Source: Hydractinia symbiolongicarpus
Taxonomy: Eukaryota > Cnidaria > Hydrozoa > Anthoathecata > Hydractiniidae
Assembly (NCBI RefSeq): GCF_029227915.1
Contig: NC_079878.1
Location: 13,332,001 to 13,396,000 of the forward strand
Direction of reading: 5' to 3'
Length of the DNA: 64,000 nt
The notes beneath the pieces are model-generated. The model had not been told where the DNA came from. It did not search any database and worked only from the letters and a program-made list of their open reading frames with translations. Positions 1 to 12,345 of this stretch are shown here, piece after piece. Each line of letters opens with the position of its first letter. The stretch's first letter is position 1. Position numbers and translations under genes: made by a program.

Positions 1-619
1 GAAGGCTCTCAGGTTTTCCTTTTTCAAAGGTCATTTTAAAAAGCTTATGAACTTTCTCTTAATATATATATACAGAATTGATAAGGTCAATGTTATGACG
101 ATGCTGGCAATGTATCTGTTAAAATTAATAGTTGTCATGCTAACATTTTAAAGCAAAACAGATTAGCTTTATACATATCCTTGTTCTTCTCATTGCTTAA
201 ATTTAGTGGTCTGTAATTCATGCTTTGTACATTATTTCTGAAACATGATGAATCGAATCAAACGTAACATATTTTTACAAATTTTCCAAAAGTAGGTTAA
301 AATTTTTATGCAAGAATGTTCCTTACTTAACTAATAATCTTATAATTTTAATGTTTGTAACACGATGTGTGGAACGTATTATTAACACGAGGGTTTTCTT
401 TAATTTTCTTTAATAACTTTTAATCTATAAAAAAACATTATGATGGTGTTGTGTTGTCTTATTGCTGGTTTGATTACACCCTTGATGATAAAGGTTTTAA
501 TGTATTTTATGTTGTTCTTTATTCCCCTTTTTCGGTCAATTCGATCAATACGTCTATTGCCTATGTCAGAGAGTCGGTTTTAAGACGTTTCAGTGCTTAA
601 AGGGTGTAAAAAGGCATTG

Positions 620-800
620 GCTTTCAGGGCTCCGCCCTGGACTCGTTGGGGGGCTCACAACGCCCCTCAAACCCCCAGTTGGTTATTATCGCACCTGCGG
701 TGCTATGTTCACCCTGCTGGTCAATGGTTCAACTAAGGTTTATTTTTTTCTGGCTACACCCCTGTTACCCTATTTCCCACAGCAAGATCAGCGTTGCAGC
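620..800. repeat. GC-rich repeat-like block, unclassified
   Basis: A sharply GC-richer stretch in AT-rich surroundings, with short mirrored C- and G-runs (a GGGCTCCGCCCTGG core, then GGGGGGCTCACAACGCCCC). A 101-codon frame crosses it but has no recognisable domain and runs on into AT-rich low-complexity sequence. It looks like the remnant of a dispersed element. Family unknown. Confidence 0.3.
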
Positions 801-1920
801 TATAGAAATAAAAAAACTCAATAAAAATTACAGCAATCGCGCATGCTGGAAAACTGAGACGCACAATAATTTTTTAAACCCATACCAAAAAGCGTGTTTA
901 CTAGGGTACCTGTATTTTCATTTTAAATTCAACACATCAAAATTTGCTTGAAGAAAGACAACTCTAATAAGCGCCTCTTTTTGGCCGTTTATTGCAGAAT
1001 GGGGTTTATTATATTTTGTATTTTCAAGGAGGGTGCGTTTATTGGATTCAGGCGTTTCTTATTGTATTTAACGCATTATACATAAATAAACCTTTGCAAA
1101 CAAGAAGCAAAAGTCATAGGTTATAAAATTCAGATTTGGGTTGTTCTTAGTTTTAAAAACTGAAATGATTTGAGCCCAAGCCTGTTCTTATTTTGTTCTT
1201 ACTTTTCAGGAAATTACGAGGCTCTTGTTTTTATAACATTTATCTTATAAAAAACATGAAGATGCTTTTTAGAAAAAAATCTTTTTGGTAGTGTTGATGT
1301 TTTTTAGACATCGCAAGAGATGTTTTTGGAATTTTCTTAACAAATTGTGTTGCTGGTAATTTCTCAGAAAAGATACAGTGATTTTACCCTTCGTAAGAAA
1401 TCTTTTAAACAATTAAAGGGGGAAGAAATTGCACAAATTTTATTTAAATTTCAATACATTTTCGGGAATTCTAAATTCGGGAATTTATTTAGAGGTTTTT
1501 TTCCTTGGGCAAAATTATGGGTTGTCCCTAAAGACATTTAAGCTCCTTTTTCTCTAATACAAACTTTGGTATAAATGACCAAGGCAAATTTATATGTTGT
1601 ATGCTGAGGACCAAGCTTTCCTTATGATAAACCGGATAGGTGGTAAGTTAATGCTCAAGCTGAAGGGTCCACTTGAATCTTTTGGCACATCATTTTTGAC
1701 TTGACTCTGACCACTGAGTTTGCTTGTATCAACTCCATTTTGAGCTTGAGCGCGTATTTCTATTAGCTATTGTGGAGCTCACCCTCTTGCACAATCAAGC
1801 AGCGCTTAAAATTTGCCTATAATTGCTTATAGTTGCTGACGTAAAATACCAAAATAGCGTCACAGGCTTCTTATTTAGTAAATATGTGCTTACATGATCA
1901 ATCACGTACGCCAGTTGACG

Positions 1921-1963
1921 ACATTACGCGATTGCAGTGTACCTAACTGCAATCGCGTAATGT
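1921..1963. repeat. Perfect 18-bp inverted repeat (hairpin)
   Basis: Bases 1921-1938 are the exact reverse complement of 1946-1963, separated by a 7-base loop. The loop motif GTGTACCTAA recurs directly downstream near 1970. No coding frame covers it. An internal part of a foldback or MITE-type element is the likeliest origin. Confidence 0.7.
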
Positions 1964-2815
1964 AGCGTAGTGTACCTAATTTGCTGCAGGTACGCGGTTT
2001 TCAAAATGACTATTTATTTGTTTAACAACGCACATGCAAAGAATGTTACGCATGCAATATGGGCTCCAAGGTTAATCTTTGTTGCGCATTCATTTTGCGG
2101 AAGAAAAGTGGGGGACGTTTTAAATCGTTAACCCCAAAAACAATAACAAGCGTCTACGTATAGTGACTCTTTCAATCTGAACTTCCTTTTCTACTTGTAC
2201 GAAATAGCATGGCTATACTGTCATTTTTATAAATTTATTGTTTATTTTTAAGGTCATCCAAGCAAAGAGGCAAAAATGTGCTTGTTTTCAAATTAAAAAA
2301 TTTTTTTATCCACATGGCTTAAATAAAACTTTAAAATTCATTTGGAAAGTTCAACTACATTTTAACCTAAATTTATACATAAAAAAAAATTATACCGCAT
2401 GTTGTCATTTTCAAAATTGTTTGAATAAAACTTGTGGCATAAAGAAAAAATCTAAAATTCGGACCTGCTATGGTTTCAATTGTTTTGTCAAATAAAGAAA
2501 TTATCTACAATTAGATCCATAATAAAACGCTGTTCCGTCTGTAAGTGCAGTCTTGCAGACTTGCTTTATCCGTGCTCTGTCGGCGTTCACCTCCGCTTTA
2601 GTTAAGAATCACATGGCTGGTTTTCTTGCGTAAGACCTGGCTACCAACTACTAAGAGGCCAGGCAAAAAAAGATTTATGTCTACGTAGTTGTTTTAACTA
2701 AGTCAGGCGTCAGTGAATTAGCTAGGATGGTCAGGTAGGCTATATATAGGCTTGCTCATGGATTAAAAGGACCAGGGCTATTCAAAAGAACACAAGTTTT
2801 GTTTTTACAATATGA

Positions 2816-3113
2816 CTATTTTTCATTAGGAAGTAATCTGTCAATGGAGGTACACAGTTCTTCCCCTACCTCACCTAATTCAGGTACGTGATAGGGCGCA
2901 GAAACGGGATTGCGAAAAATGTATAAAAAGAAGTTCAGAAGTTCTTTCTCGTACATGACGCAGTAGGCAAAAGTCAGCCCTGCTCTCGGTTTTGTGATGA
3001 GAGACGTTCTGTGAAGACTCATTTGAGTCTCCTGTACAGTTTTGCTTCATATTGAACTGTGCCCGTGACAACCATTTTCGAAGCATGTCACTGGCGACTT
3101 CTGCCATATACAA
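2816..3113 (-). pseudogene. Possible frameshifted coding remnant
   Basis: Two overlapping minus-strand frames of 77 and 68 codons have more even base composition than their surroundings. The second ends in a plausible C-terminus (DRLLPNEK then stop). One frameshift would join them. I recognise no domain and see no clear splice sites. It could be a decayed element fragment or chance. Confidence 0.15.
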
Positions 3114-6100
3114 CGTAATATGCCTGACCTAATGACTTCAACTCGAAACATAAAAAGCCAGTTGGCAGTGAACTACTAACTTATAGCGAAGTTCACCGTC
3201 AGGAAGGTATATCAATGAGACTTGTACTCCATTTCTATTTGTCATCATCTTAGGAGATCAATACATCTAATTTATGAGAAGTTCAGCCCCAATACAAGGT
3301 GATTGGGATGAGTTTTTGCCAGCTAAAAAATTTTACTGCCAAAAAATATTGTTGATGCAAATCAGCTGAGTACTACGTTGTACTTTGCGATTAAAATGTC
3401 CTTTTTTTCCAGACTCCGCTTTCATCATCATGATTTTTATCGTTTAGCCTGGTTTAAAATCCAATGCACACAAATATTCCTATAAATAATAGGAATTTAT
3501 TTTATGTATTGCTTATTATAGCATAAAGACATATTTTGACTAATATGTTGTTACTATTCACCACTGCATATTTTCCAATGAACTTTTAAAACATTTATTT
3601 GTGATTTTTTTTTCCCAACGTGCTAATAGCCTTTTAGGTGCGCAATCTGAAAATACTTTTAGCAGCGAGTTACAAATTAATTTTCTTTTCCATACAGTCT
3701 CTGTGTTTTTTGGTCTTGATTTTTAATCTGGCAACTAACGTATAGGCAGAAGCATATTAGATATGCCTTGTTTGTTCAGCATAGTGTTTACAAAATAGAG
3801 GACGAAAGTAGCTGTGTGAGGAAGGAAGCTCTAAAAGTTTGAAAAACAACATCATTGTACTGGTACTTTAAATTTATTAATTTTTAACCTGAAATTCGTT
3901 AATAATAGTATGTATTCTTTATGTAAAATGACTTCTCGTTTTTAGCAGACACTACCCTTAAAGATATTCTTTCCAGGACCACTTAATGTTGTACTGGACA
4001 TTTCTTCTATTTCAATTTCTTGTCCACTGCCACTACTACACCCGTGAAAACTTGTGTAAAAAAGTTCACTATTTTAAAATTTTCATTATTTGTGTAAAAA
4101 TTTCCATTTCTTATCCATAATTCATTTCTCCCTTTATGAAACTCTACCAAAGCTGGAATGCTGAACATTTTTTCGTTTTTTAATGTTCATTTTTTTGGTA
4201 ATGTCAAAGCACCAATCATTTTCAACCTTTAAGGCTGAAATACACTATTTTTTTTTGATAAACTTTTTTCACAAGCTGCCTTGGGTTTCTGCATTTTTAC
4301 TGTTTAGCCATCTGTAAACAGACCTTTTAACATCAAAATAATATAGGCGTTTTTAATGTAGTTCATTGGTTCCTACAATCAAACAACCCCCTATCCTAAA
4401 AGTATTTCTATCAAAAGAGAGTAACTTGTACGGATGTAGAATGCATCTAATGCAAAAGAATTTACAGGGATGATCTAGTACTTACAAAATTTTAACTAGT
4501 TTTTTAATGTGGAAACTATCCCCATCACAACACAATTTTTTAAACAAGAAACTATATTTGCATTTTATTAAAAAGTAAAAAAAAAACAGGTTTTTTGAAA
4601 TTGAATTTTGACACACAGAAAATGTTACTTTATTTGTATGTTATACTAAACTGAGTACATATGGTATTTAAACATTTTTTTCTATTTTATACCTGTATAT
4701 GCTGTCAAAGAGGGAGTTAACCCAAAATTTCCAGTTTTGTTTTATACTTCTCACAGAAAAAATTAAAAAAACTCACACTTTCACTTTGTACGTTTGGATC
4801 AAAATCTTGACCTGTTTAAAAGTAAAGAAAATCTAGATTGAGTACAGTTTATGATGTGAATGTATTAAGAAAGTTGTTCCTATTAAAAAAAATTACAAGG
4901 TTCAGTCTGAATAAACACAAATCCTCTAACAGTAAACATTATGAGAACATTATGACATAGAACATTATGACAGAGGTGTGGTACCATGAGGTAGACAACA
5001 GGTGTGGGACACAAAAGAAGCTCGATAGAGCTCATAAAAAGTAAGGTTCTTGTGATGTGTGGTATAGAAAATAAAAAATTACAGGAGAGAATTAGTTAGG
5101 ATGATAACATTTCTATGAGAGAAGCTTTGGATGAAGTGGAAAAGAGTGTATTTTTATTAGGTGCATGCACTTGAATTTGAGCCTAGAATTCTCCCCCAAA
5201 TTCTTTATATTGTTATTCTCTGCTTTGCTTATTTACTAAGATAAAATCCACACACCTAAAGTTTATTCGGAAACGACATTGGACCTGTAATCATAATAAT
5301 AACCCTCATCCAGGTAAATTTCATTACTTCAAGGTAACTGGCAGGTAAGGATGCATAAAATAGTGATGTGGGATTTTAGTTTTCATTTTCATACGTAACA
5401 AGAACCTACTCTTTATGAGCCATTCTAGCTTCTTTTGTATCTCAAACCTGTAAGTAACCTTTGTATTTACCCAACTTTTCCTGGGATTACATACATCTTG
5501 ACCGTTTATGATTGCCCAGGGCAACTCAGCATCTCCACCAGTAAAAGTTCACAAATCTTTACAATCACAGTGGAATAGCCAATCGCTTCTACAACTAGAT
5601 CAAAACCTTGCTGGTTCTAACCCAAATTTAACGCATACAAGAAAAGGGTGGTAGCTATGGTTTAGGCAGTATTACCTGCTTTGTTTAACTAAGACAAACT
5701 ATTTTAGGTGAATCAGACTGCCTTATGCATCCATATTGGTACACATATACCATGTTAGGTCTAATCTTTAGATAGTAAAGTTACTAAAATAAGAAATTCT
5801 AATCCCCTGGAGTAAATCTTGGTTTTTTGTGTGAAAAGGTTACTAAGTCCCAAACCTTTTAATTTTCAATTATTTTTTGCAATTATTTTGTTAGTAATCA
5901 GTCCTTTTGATATCACCAGGTTAAATGTCAGATTCATGCTTGTATGAGAAATTCAAAAACTAATATCCAAATCGGCTGCTTAAGGCTTCTCTCTCCTCAG
6001 TATTGTCACTTTGAATAAACAAAGCCAATTTTATTTGAATATTCACACTGGTTTCCTGTAGAGTAATCTGATAGGAAACATAAATTTGGTATTCCTAATA

Positions 6101-7305
6101 TATCGTTAACACAAAGATATCTCTAATGTGATTAGCTATAAGAGGAGTAAGATATTGAAAATATTCAAAATCATCTCATAATGGATGGAATTGGCAGAGG
6201 TTAAATTGTTAAAATTTTCGAAAAATATGTCATATTGCACTAGAAATGTTCAGTACTTTATAATCTGTTGATTTCAAATTATGATTAAATAATAATTGGC
6301 GTATAACGTATCAGTCATTTTGTTTAAATGTTAATATTTTATAATTTTAATTTTATTATAATTTTATTTTTTATTATCCTAATTTTATTTTCAAGTCAAC
6401 AAAAAAATGCCTGTCAAGTGCCGACGTGAATTAGAAAGATCAAGTGTGAAGCACTGTTTGACAACACAACTGTTGACTTAATGTTTGTTTTTAATTTAGA
6501 TATAACTAGTACAAAAATGTCAATCTAAAATCTGTATTGTAGAAGTAATGCATGGTGTGTTGTTTTTTTCAGGTAAATTTTAATTTAATTTACTAATTTC
6601 GTCATTAAGTCATCTTTATATTATCTATATATTATTGGCGTTTCTTAATGTTTATATATAGTTTCTTTGTTTTTTTAAGATATCTACAAAAAGATGTAAG
6701 AGGTTAAAAAAGAATATTAGAAAAACTTACTCTATTGTTTTCAATTTGTTTTCTGTGTCATTTTTTAAGTCTTTGTGGGTGGTAATGTATTGTATTGAAG
6801 GAAACATAAATATTCTTTTAATCTGTAGTTGTTTAGCATTGCCTTAAGTAATTTTATTAAAGCTAAATTTAGGTTTATTTGTTAATCAATAATATTGAAA
6901 AAAAAAGCATTTTAAGAGCTAGTGTCAGAGAAGTCGCAATATTTTTTATGTATATAAAACAGCATGACTGTGATTATTATGTTATATAATTACTTACTTA
7001 TGTTACTTACTTACTTATGTTAACTTTTGAAGTTGTAGCTTCACGCCTGTCGTGGACGACCGACGTCAGTCACTTCTTCCTTTTTTTCTACTCCATCTCT
7101 AAAGAGAGGAGGATGCGGATTCGATCTGAACTACAGTGACTATACTGTTTTCTGAGGCTTCTACCTACTATTATTTATTTTTTTTATTATTATTTATTTA
7201 TTTTATTACCTACTTATATTATTTAAAGGATTTTTTTTTAATTTTGAAACATTTTTATGTATATATATTATATGTTTAATGTCTACTTTGTTTAGGTAAG
7301 AAACC

Positions 7306-8514
7306 ATGACACGTGACAAGGACATTTGCCATTCTGATGTGGATTCGAAACGAGAAAAACTGAAGAAACTAATCAGTAAGGCACCAAAAGCTCAACTACA
7401 TCTTCATTTAGATGGATCCCTCTCTTGCGATTTCATTATGAAAGCAGCAAAACGTTTGAAAGAGGACAACAAGGACAAGGTTTTGTTTGAACATAATTGG
7501 GAACCAGAAGACGAAGAAAGTTTAGTACGCTGGTTTATGAATACAGCCAAAGTCCAACAGAAAAATAATTCCAAAGCAGATGACAATGCTAATTGGAAGG
7601 TTTTTGATGTTTGCAATCAGTTTCTTCAAACTAAAGAAAATTTAAATGATGCTACGTTCGACTTAACAAAGCGATTGTGTGTTGATCATGCAGTCAACTA
7701 CATAGAAATTCGATTTGCTCCACTCTTACATACACAAGAAGGACTGTCTGAAAGAGAAGCTGTACTCGCTGTTATAGAGGGCTTTTTAAAGGCTAAAAGG
7801 TTTCTAAGCCATAATGGCTACAATATATCTGGTGGGATTATCTTATGTGCTTTGAGATCTTTTTCTGTTAGTGAAGCAATAAAAGTTGTGAAGTTAATCA
7901 AAAGTTTGGATAACGAAAACGTTGTTGGATTCGACATTGCAGGAGATGAGGCTTCGTATCCTCTGCATTTATTTAGTGAAGCTTTGCATCTTGCGAAAGA
8001 AGAGAAAATTAATATAACAGTTCATGCTGGTGAATGGAACGAGAATAAAAATAAAAATATTTTGGAAAATCTCAAGTTAGCCATTGAGCTTGGTGTAAAC
8101 AGAATTGGTCATGGCTTAGCGTTACGTTCCTTTGAAAAAAACAGTGATATATTGGTGCAAATGAAAGCTAAAAATATTTCAGTTGAAGTGTGCTTAACTT
8201 CTAATTGTGACAATCCAGAAAAATGTGCTGACTTTTCCTCCCATCCTCTGCCATCCTTCCTGAAGAATAAACTAGCTATTGCTGGCCTTAATGTTGACAA
8301 CCTGATGTTAGCTGGAGATCATCAAACTGGTTTACCAGATCCTTCCGGTGAGATTGCACGAGCAATAATTGATTGTGGTGTGCAGGGAGATGATTTGTTG
8401 ACAATCATTGAGAGTAGTTACAAAGCTGCTTTTAAAGCTGTGCCTAATAATGTAATTGCAGACTCGTTGAAAGTTTGGAAAGAAGATATTATTCCCCATA
8501 TTGACTTTGATTGA
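7306..8514 (+). CDS. Adenosine deaminase family protein, single coding exon
   Basis: A 402-residue metallo-dependent hydrolase of the adenosine/AMP deaminase family. Enzymes of this family hydrolytically remove the 6-amino group of adenosine-type purines in purine salvage. Expected zinc and catalytic residues are visible: HxH at H32/H34 (LHLHLDGS), the IAGDE motif at 211-215, HAGE at 240-243 with catalytic Glu243, GHG with H269, and Asp331 as the last zinc ligand. The usual Asp-Asp pair is Asp331-Asn332 here. No signal peptide is seen, so it is probably cytosolic; this is not the secreted ADGF type. The start is the first ATG, with a good AAACC context, 10 bases after a splice acceptor ending at 7295, so the upstream intron would lie in the 5' UTR. 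The coding part has no intron, unlike its neighbours. The exact substrate (adenosine or a modified nucleoside/nucleotide) cannot be told. Confidence 0.9.
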   Translation: MTRDKDICHSDVDSKREKLKKLISKAPKAQLHLHLDGSLSCDFIMKAAKRLKEDNKDKVLFEHNWEPEDEESLVRWFMNTAKVQQKNNSKADDNANWKVFDVCNQFLQTKENLNDATFDLTKRLCVDHAVNYIEIRFAPLLHTQEGLSEREAVLAVIEGFLKAKRFLSHNGYNISGGIILCALRSFSVSEAIKVVKLIKSLDNENVVGFDIAGDEASYPLHLFSEALHLAKEEKINITVHAGEWNENKNKNILENLKLAIELGVNRIGHGLALRSFEKNSDILVQMKAKNISVEVCLTSNCDNPEKCADFSSHPLPSFLKNKLAIAGLNVDNLMLAGDHQTGLPDPSGEIARAIIDCGVQGDDLLTIIESSYKAAFKAVPNNVIADSLKVWKEDIIPHIDFD

Positions 8515-9146
8515 CAACGTCCTGGATTTTAAATTTTTAAACATTTTCATATACACTTAGGTTACTGTTGGTTTTACTGATTGACTGGGGTGGAAATAAT
8601 TTCTTGGCTTATATAGCAAATCTTAATGTTGTTTAAGTGATTAAGGGGGAGGCATTGATTGTGATTGCTGAATCTGTTACACAAGAGGAATTCCAATAAG
8701 ATTACCATTCATTCACCTGTGTAGAATTGAAATGTTTATTACACAACCCTTCTCTTGTCTCCTAGTGTTTTTTCCTGAATCTAGATTATCTATGTTACCT
8801 AATAACAAAGATGAGATCTTTTTATATGTATAATGCATCATAACAAAGATCTATTTCTCCCACACTGCACCCAATATCACCTAGAGTGTAGACGGCTGTG
8901 TTTACTTTCTTTATAAAACATAGGATTAAGATGTTTTAATTTTATTGCCATTTTTAGAATTACCAGATCATGTTTTTGACTTGTATAATTATCTAAAATA
9001 TGCAAAACTAAATTTTCTATAATATAGTTATTTTTATATGCCTATTTTAATTACGTTCTGTTTTGTTATAAATTATTTTATGTAGAATTTCATCTGGTAC
9101 AATATTAGTTGTGGAAAAATATGTAAAATAGTAACTATAAAGTTTA

Positions 9147-9152
9147 AATAAA
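9147..9152 (+). terminator. Poly(A) signal AATAAA of the deaminase gene
   Basis: A canonical AATAAA lies about 630 bases after the stop codon at 8514, followed within 30 bases by a T/GT-rich stretch typical of a cleavage-stimulating element. It gives a 3' UTR of about 0.65 kb. Confidence 0.55.
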
Positions 9153-10251
9153 GTTTTATTGTTTTGTTCATCGTTTGTTCATCTTTAATTTGTCACGACC
9201 AGTATATCTACAAGTAAATTCATAATTATTACGTCTTCTTCATTTTTTTTTTAGTTTTTGCCAGCAAACTGCCAAAATATACAAAACTACCCTATATTAA
9301 CTAAACTTACTTCATACAATCAGTAGTTACTTTTTTCCTCATAAAGAAAGTATTATGTATATAGTCATGCATAGAGTGTGTATTTTTGATTTAAATCTAA
9401 TTTTTATGATATATACTTATTTGTTTTAATTTTACAATTTTACATATATATATATATATTTAACTTTTGTTGTTGTTTTTCAGTGTTTCTTTTTAAGTAA
9501 TAAAAGTTGGACAATGTTTTCGAGATGTTTGTATATCTCCTTTGTGAGCTTGAAATGACGTTTTGAGTAATTTACTTATGAAAAGTTCTCTAAGACCACT
9601 TGAGAATGTAAAGTGTTAAAAAGGTTTATTCCAAAATTAGATGGAAGTATATATCATATTCCTAAACAAAATTATTGATTTTTCCCTTTCCATGCAAGGA
9701 AAATTTAGAATGTATCATATTAACTTTATTGTGAAAATCATAATGTATATATTCAACAAGCTATGAAACAGTGTATCAGTTATTTTTCTTTCCTTCCCAA
9801 ATTAAAATTTGTAGCACATTTTTGTTGAGTTGCATCGTATTCTGTGTGTGAAAGATTGTGGAATGAGAGACCAGCCGTTATTGCTGTTATTTTTGAAATT
9901 TTAACACATAAAGGACTGAATCTAAGCTTTGGGTCTCAAGGTATTTAAGGTCAAAGTAGTACTAGTAGCTACCATGACAGTGTCAGTGAGGACTTTCTGT
10001 TTGGTAAATTACTAACTTGTGTTACATAAGTCAGTAGGGATGTAAACAAACGCATTTTGAATGAACCAAGTAAGGTAATGCTAAAGGAATGAATCACTGG
10101 TATTTCCTGTGAGATTGTTTGAGATTGTTGGGAATAAATGTCCTTAATCTGCTAGTTTTAAAAACAAAACTTTAAATGATTATATCCTGAAATTGAATTT
10201 GTAAATATAAAACAAAAACAGTTTAAAGTTTTTATTTCTTTACCTACTTAC

Positions 10252-10391
10252 ATGGTAAATTCTTAAAAATTGTTTTACTGGAATCTACCTCGTCTCCTTC
10301 ATTGCTTGAACCTGACCATAAATTTAAATCACTTTGAGGAGATGAAGAAGTGAGTGAGCCTTCAGTGAGCGAATCCATCATTTTACAAATC
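10252..10391 (-). other. Candidate minus-strand exon, Ser-rich
   Basis: A 46-codon open segment bounded by a possible acceptor (GCTAACAG) and a strong donor (CAT then GTAAGT). It encodes a Ser/Gly/Asp-rich peptide (MMDSLTEGSLTSSS near its start) of clearly non-random composition. It lies downstream, in minus-strand direction, of the PHD-like frame. The phases of the two do not join directly, so an unseen exon would be needed. It is not recognised as any known protein. Confidence 0.2.
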
Positions 10392-10714
10392 CTGTTAGCA
10401 ATGTACATTTGTTGATATAATTATCATTTTTAAGGGGCAAAAATATTTAAAAATCTTTAGATTCTCTCAAAGATACATTTTTTTGCAAGTGGGCTTTAAA
10501 AACCTAATGCATTGGCCATTTTATTAACATAAATTAAAAGAATATTTCAAGGAATGATTGGATTTGGACAATTTAGTATTTAAAAAATCAATGTTGAGCT
10601 GTACTAACTTAATATAAATAAATCTAAAAAAATTGCATGTGTTTCATTCTTAATAAAATAGTAAAATTGCATTATATTATTTGTAATCAAAGAGTTGTTA
10701 AAAAGAAATTTACG

Positions 10715-10882
10715 TTATGGCAAACAAAAAAAAAGGATGACACTGGATTTGCCCCTACCACAATTGTAATGCCAGCATTCAAAACAATCTTTGCAAACGT
10801 AATAACTTTGATCTGATTTTTTTGCTATTACAGTCAAAAATACATCACACAATGGACAAGGGAAATCACTGTACAACAGCAA
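10715..10882 (-). other. PHD-finger-like Cys/His open frame
   Basis: A 55-codon frame with cysteines spaced C-x2-C-x17-C-x2-C-x4-H-x2-C (frame residues C9, C12, C30, C33, H38, C41). This matches the first six zinc ligands of a PHD-type finger, and the VCKDCFECWHYNC core resembles the usual aromatic-His-x2-Cys step. The last Cys pair would have to lie in another exon. A good acceptor (TTGCTGTTGTACAG) precedes the finger at 10869 and a donor (G then GTAGGG) follows Cys41. It could be an exon of an unrecognised gene, a decayed mobile-element fragment, or chance. A plus-strand exon-like segment overlaps it. Confidence 0.3.
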
Positions 10883-12213
10883 CTATGCCATGGTGAGTTT
10901 TTTAATAGCAAGAAGTGACGGAGACTAAAGTAGTAGTCCAGTAGAAGTATTATGGTGCCACTTTTACCTAGACCAATTTTCATTCATATTTTCTCATTCA
11001 TACATGTTTTGTTATTTTCATGGGATGGTTTACAGGCAGATTGTGGTATTTTGCAGACCTTATAAAAACCGCTGTGAAATTTACTTGTTGCTATACAAAG
11101 TGTGTCAAATTCGGAAAACAGCCAAAATTTGGCAGAATTTAAACATTTCTGTCCTAAATGTTTAAAAAATGAATGGAATCGTTAAGAGGATAAAAATTTT
11201 TTTTAAATTTTTTTATGGTTTTACAATTTGCCTTTAAGGAGATATTCCAAGTTATAATAATGACTTTGCAAAATTTGTAAAAAAATTAAGAATTGATTTT
11301 TGTTGTGTATGTATATATTGTTTTGGATTTTATTTTTTTTAACTTTCTATTTCACTTATTGTATGCTTATATATTTGTAAGAATACATAAAAAAAACTAA
11401 AAAAGCTAATGTCAATTTCTCACGTTTAAGTTTTAAGTGCTACAAATTATAGCCTATAGCTTATTATAAGTAGGTTGATACTATTCTTGTTAGTCGGTGT
11501 GTTCTATACTTCCAAGTGATCACACCAACGCATAACTAAACTTAAAGAAATCACTTTTGTTTTTGTAGTATGTTATCGTCTCAGCCATTTGTTTTGATTA
11601 AATATCAAAACATTCTTTTGTTTATCTTAGAATGGATTTTTAAATCAATGTGGTTTTTATTTGTGGGAAGACCAGATCATATGTAAGTGCTCTTAATAAT
11701 TTTTAACCCCCTTTTATTATAGATTCACAAATTTTAAAACCAGTATCACAAACATATTTCTCTACACAATTTTTTGTTGCTGTTTGTAATCAAATTTGTT
11801 TGTGATCAAGATTGTTTGATTTCTGTTGTATTTATGCCCTTGTGGGTAAAGATATATACATATACATTTGTAAATTAAAAACTGAATTATATGGCAGCAA
11901 TAACTGCTTTGTAAATATTGATACTACTTTTATAAATCTTAACATTGATTTAGAATGACATACCCAAGGTTTCTCTTATAAGCTCAAAAATACATATGCT
12001 ATAATAAACACCCTACAAGTAAATGCTCAGATAAGAAAACCTCTTAAACTTAAACCTCTTGAAGGAATAGTGTTTAGGGTCAATAAGAAAATAAAAAAAG
12101 TTTTTTTTTCACTTTCGTGTTAAATGAAAAGTACTTTGTCAGTGTTAAATGTTTTAAGCTAATGTAAGTAAATGCCCTTCCTGATTGTAAAAAATATTTT
12201 TCTTGTTAACAAC

Positions 12214-12345
12214 TTAATTTTTTTTAAAACATGTGCCTTTCTTAGGTAAAGGAGTTTTTGGAGTTACAAGTTCTTTACTTATGATAACTGTCTTTCCCAG
12301 ACTGAAAATATTTGTTGTGTTTTTACCCGTTGTCCCGTCTGCCAT
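12214..12345 (-). other. Candidate minus-strand first exon, 43 codons
   Basis: An ATG-initiated frame with the soluble-protein composition of a real N-terminus (begins MADGTTGKNTTNIF and ends in a Lys-rich stretch). It lies on the same strand as, and upstream of, the PHD-like frame. No donor of the right phase joins the two. The plus strand is also open here with splice-like ends, so either reading is weak. Confidence 0.15.

Larger units (their letters stand above)
1..7295. other. Non-coding upstream region with degenerate repeats
   Basis: AT-rich DNA with no convincing exon on either strand. Open frames are short and lack domain character. It contains a GC-richer repeat-like block near 620-800, a perfect hairpin at 1921-1963, a doubtful minus-strand frame pair at 2816-3113 and a short TTAC tandem at about 6989-7020. 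A pyrimidine-rich acceptor ends at 7295, just before the deaminase ATG, so a 5' untranslated exon of that gene may lie in this stretch. I could not place it. Confidence 0.5.
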
